Origin: an uncultured Lachnospiraceae bacterium
GTDB taxonomy: Bacteria; Bacillota_A; Clostridia; Lachnospirales; Lachnospiraceae
Direction: 5' to 3'
Length of the DNA stretch: 6,921 nucleotides
Assembly (NCBI GenBank): GCA_949957035.1
Contig: CATLIP010000133.1
Span: 1 to 6,921, forward strand
In this document: one piece after another, positions 4,325 through 6,921 of the stretch
How the letters are laid out: every line of letters starts with the position of its first letter
Numbering within the stretch: position 1 is the first letter of the stretch
Position numbers and translations under genes: made by a program
The notes under the pieces: model-generated
Database searches by the model: none
Told to the model about the DNA's origin: nothing
Seen by the model: only the letters and a program-made list of their open reading frames with translations

Positions 4325-6921
4325 GCCATTCTTTGAGGTATTTCCTACATTAAAAGTAGATGATGAACTCCACGGCATATTTGAGCAGGCTGAGGTCAGC
4401 AAAGTGACCACAAATTCGGAACGGGACTTTATTAAGGTGCATCTGTTAAGCCGTTACCTGATTCAGAAAAAATGTGTCTATGAGGTGGAACGGAAGTTAA
4501 AGGAGCAGTTGTTCGGGCGCAGCTTTATAAAGATTGAGGTGAAGGAGCAGTACGACCTGTCTGAGCAGTATACGCCGGAGAATCTGATGAATGAGTATTT
4601 CGACAGTTTCCTTCTGGAACTTGACCAAAAGAGTGTGGTGGAACGCAGTATGCTCCAGAATTCAAGTTTCGAGTTCCAGGATGAGAATATCCTGTGCCTT
4701 ACGCTTAGGGATTCCATTGTGGCGCAGGGGAAACGGGAGTCGATTACCAATTATCTTGCGGATGTGTTCCGGCACAGATTCCGGCGTCCCATTGAGATTC
4801 GGGTGCGGTATGAGAAGCCTAAGGAGAGCACTTTAAAATATAACGAGATAAAACTGAAACAGGAAGTGGAAGAGATTCTGAAAGTGAACGCCGTCATCCA
4901 GCAGGTAAATGCCAGGAAGAAGGGAACGCAGGCAGACGGGGAAGGAATACTCACCTGGGATGACGCTTTCGGGCAGAATGGTGAAAATCATTCCGGCAAT
5001 GGAGCGGATGTGTCCGGCGGCTTCGGGAAGGCAGCGGGAAAGGCTGCCGGACGGGATGTGGGCAAAAAGAGCCAGACATCCGGCGACGGATCTGAAAATG
5101 CAGGCATACCGAAAGAAAATAAAAATTTTAAAAGTTCTTTCGGTGTATCGAAAAAAAGAAGCTTTTCCAAAGGCTCATGGGGGAAATCCTCAGACGACCC
5201 GAATTTGGTCTATGGACGCGACTTTAACGACGAACCGATGGAGCTTCGCCAGGTAGTAGGCGAGATGGGAGAGATTACGTTCCGGGGGAAAGTGATCAGT
5301 TTTGAGACACGTGAGATTCGCAATGAGAAGACGATTGTCATATTCTCTGTGACTGACTTTACGGATACCATCACAATCAAGCTGTTTGTCAGAAATGACC
5401 AGCTCCCCGACATACTAGGCGAAGTAAAAATGGGCGCATTCCTGAAAATCAAAGGCGTGACGAATATTGATAAATTTGACGGTGAGCTGGTTATTTCTTC
5501 TGTGGCAGGCATCCGCAAAATCAGTGATTTTACAGAGTCCCGCAAAGATACGGCGCCTAAGAAACGTGTGGAGCTGCACTGCCATACGAAAATGAGCGAC
5601 ATGGACGGCGTGACGGAGGTAAAGGATTTGCTGAAACGCGCCCATGACTGGGGGCATAAGGCGTTAGCCATCACAGACCACGGGGTGGTGCAGTCATTCC
5701 CGGACGCCAACCACTATATCGAGACCCTTGACAAGGACGATCCTTTCAAGGTCATTTACGGTGTGGAGGGATATCTGGTGGACGACCTTGCGGATGTGGC
5801 TGTGAATGAGAAAGGACAGCCGCTTTGCGGGACGTATGTGGTATTTGACTTGGAGACCACGGGGTTCAGTCCGATTAAGGATAAGATTATCGAAATCGGC
5901 GCCGTGAAGGTGGAGCAGGGGAAGATTACGGAGAAGTTCAGTACATTTGTGAATCCTAAGGTGCCGATTCCCTTCCAGATTACCCAGCTAACCAGCATTA
6001 CGGATGAGATGGTGCTGGACGCGCCGGATATTGAGACGGCGTTGCCTGAGTTTCTTGCATTTATCGGTGACGCCGTTTTGGTGGCGCACAATGCCTCCTT
6101 TGACGTAGGGTTTATTGAACAGAACTGTAGATATCAGGATATTGTGCCGGACTTTACCTCTGTGGATACGGTGGCGATGGCGCGAATTCTGCTTCCCACC
6201 CTATCCAAGTTCAAATTGAATGTGGTGGCAAATGCCCTTCATATTTCTCTGGAAAACCATCACCGGGCTGTGGACGACGCAGGGGCGACGGCGGAGATTT
6301 TCGTGAAGTTTATTGAGATGTTAAGAGACAGGAATATCACAGACCTTACGAAACTGAACCAGTTCGGGGCCAACAATGGGGATGCGGTGAAGAAGCTGCC
6401 CACCTATCATGTGATTATCCTTGCTAAAAATGAGATTGGGCGGGTGAACCTTTATACGCTGGTGTCTAAGTCCCATCTGGAATACTATGCCAGAAGGCCA
6501 AGAATACCCAAGAGCGAGCTGTCGAAGTACCGGGAGGGGCTGATTGTGGGGAGCGCCTGTGAGGCGGGAGAGCTTTATCAGGCATTATTGAATGAGAAGT
6601 CGGAGGAGCGGATTGCGCGGATTGTGAATTTCTACGACTATCTGGAAATACAGCCCCTTGGCAACAACCGGTTTATGATTGAAAGCGAGCGGGTGACAAA
6701 GGTTCAGAGTGAAGAAGATTTGAAGGAGATCAACCGGAAAATCGTGGAGCTGGGGGAACGTTTCAAAAAGCCTGTGGTGGGGACTTGCGACGTGCATTTT
6801 ATGGAGCCGGACGACGAGGTATACCGGCGTATCATCATGGCGGGAAAGGGATTTTCCGATGCGGACAACCAGTCGCCGCTGTTCCTTAGGACTACGGATG
6901 AGATGCTGGAAGAGTTTGAGT
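4317..6921 (+). CDS. polC: DNA polymerase III PolC-type alpha subunit, N-terminal 868 codons
   Basis: PolC is the Gram-positive replicative polymerase with built-in 3'-5' proofreading. The ATG at 4317 lies within the last codons of ispG; AGGAG at 4299-4303 is 13 nt upstream, inside ispG. Domains in order: an N-terminal domain (about 1-197, beginning MSKPFFEVFPTLKVDDELHG), a glycine/serine/lysine-rich linker (about 199-295), an OB-fold (about 317-400), and a PHP domain starting RVELHCHTKMSDMDG with H421, H423, D428, D454, H455 and E484. Inserted in the PHP domain is a DnaQ-type exonuclease with DLE at 511-513, AHNASFD with D596, and HRAVDD with H649 and D654, so proofreading looks intact. The PHP domain resumes with VGTCDVHF (D825, H827). 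The polymerase core (palm, fingers, C-terminal part) lies beyond the right edge; the full protein is usually about 1,450 residues. No stop or frameshift is seen. Confidence 0.97.
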   Translation, partial: MSKPFFEVFPTLKVDDELHGIFEQAEVSKVTTNSERDFIKVHLLSRYLIQKKCVYEVERKLKEQLFGRSFIKIEVKEQYDLSEQYTPENLMNEYFDSFLLELDQKSVVERSMLQNSSFEFQDENILCLTLRDSIVAQGKRESITNYLADVFRHRFRRPIEIRVRYEKPKESTLKYNEIKLKQEVEEILKVNAVIQQVNARKKGTQADGEGILTWDDAFGQNGENHSGNGADVSGGFGKAAGKAAGRDVGKKSQTSGDGSENAGIPKENKNFKSSFGVSKKRSFSKGSWGKSSDDPNLVYGRDFNDEPMELRQVVGEMGEITFRGKVISFETREIRNEKTIVIFSVTDFTDTITIKLFVRNDQLPDILGEVKMGAFLKIKGVTNIDKFDGELVISSVAGIRKISDFTESRKDTAPKKRVELHCHTKMSDMDGVTEVKDLLKRAHDWGHKALAITDHGVVQSFPDANHYIETLDKDDPFKVIYGVEGYLVDDLADVAVNEKGQPLCGTYVVFDLETTGFSPIKDKIIEIGAVKVEQGKITEKFSTFVNPKVPIPFQITQLTSITDEMVLDAPDIETALPEFLAFIGDAVLVAHNASFDVGFIEQNCRYQDIVPDFTSVDTVAMARILLPTLSKFKLNVVANALHISLENHHRAVDDAGATAEIFVKFIEMLRDRNITDLTKLNQFGANNGDAVKKLPTYHVIILAKNEIGRVNLYTLVSKSHLEYYARRPRIPKSELSKYREGLIVGSACEAGELYQALLNEKSEERIARIVNFYDYLEIQPLGNNRFMIESERVTKVQSEEDLKEINRKIVELGERFKKPVVGTCDVHFMEPDDEVYRRIIMAGKGFSDADNQSPLFLRTTDEMLEEFE

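Noticed and set aside
3850..4329. Long minus-strand reading opposite ispG, and similar ones opposite the sugar kinase and polC
   Set aside because: They lie antisense to genes with intact catalytic motifs, have no ribosome binding sites, and their composition is that of a mirrored coding strand.

Overview
The window looks like chromosome from a low-to-mid GC Gram-positive anaerobe of the Clostridia, most likely Lachnospiraceae. The reasons are a PolC-type (Gram-positive) replicative DNA polymerase, ispG directly followed by polC, AGGAG-type ribosome binding sites, and sigma-A-like promoters (TTGACA-17-TATAAT). All genes are on the plus strand. I cannot name a species.

Layout: (1) positions 1-438 hold the C-terminal end of a PucR/CdaR-type regulator, cut by the window edge. 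(2) Positions 445-1281 form a separate AT-rich block. It has a near-consensus promoter, a short structured stretch that fits a non-coding RNA of about 85 nt (a perfect 14-bp palindrome, a GNRA-capped hairpin and an intrinsic terminator), then a DUF3800 gene whose frame is broken by one base in a run of six C's. (3) Positions 1294-2607 hold a promoter, a fructokinase-like PfkB sugar kinase, a 77-residue unknown protein and a terminator hairpin. (4) Positions 2634-3211 hold a perfect-consensus promoter, a single-pass membrane-anchored protein of 152 residues and a strong terminator. (5) From 3269 to the right edge, ispG (MEP isoprenoid pathway) overlaps polC by 8 nt; polC runs off the window after 868 codons.

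The part most worth attention is block 2. The order promoter, structured RNA, terminator, then a downstream DUF3800 gene reached only by read-through resembles the published 'DUF3800 RNA motifs' (conserved RNA structures found near DUF3800 genes by comparative genomics, cited from memory). It also loosely resembles type III toxin-antitoxin loci. The block has about 30-37% GC in sampled lines against 50-60% in sampled lines of the housekeeping genes, so it is probably acquired cargo. The DUF3800 frame break may be decay, phase variation, recoding or a sequencing error; the sequence alone does not decide.

The remaining genes are ordinary housekeeping or metabolic genes. The fructokinase feeds fructose into glycolysis, IspG makes HMBPP for isoprenoids, and PolC replicates the chromosome. 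They share a neighbourhood, but apart from the ispG-polC coupling I see no sign of joint function.
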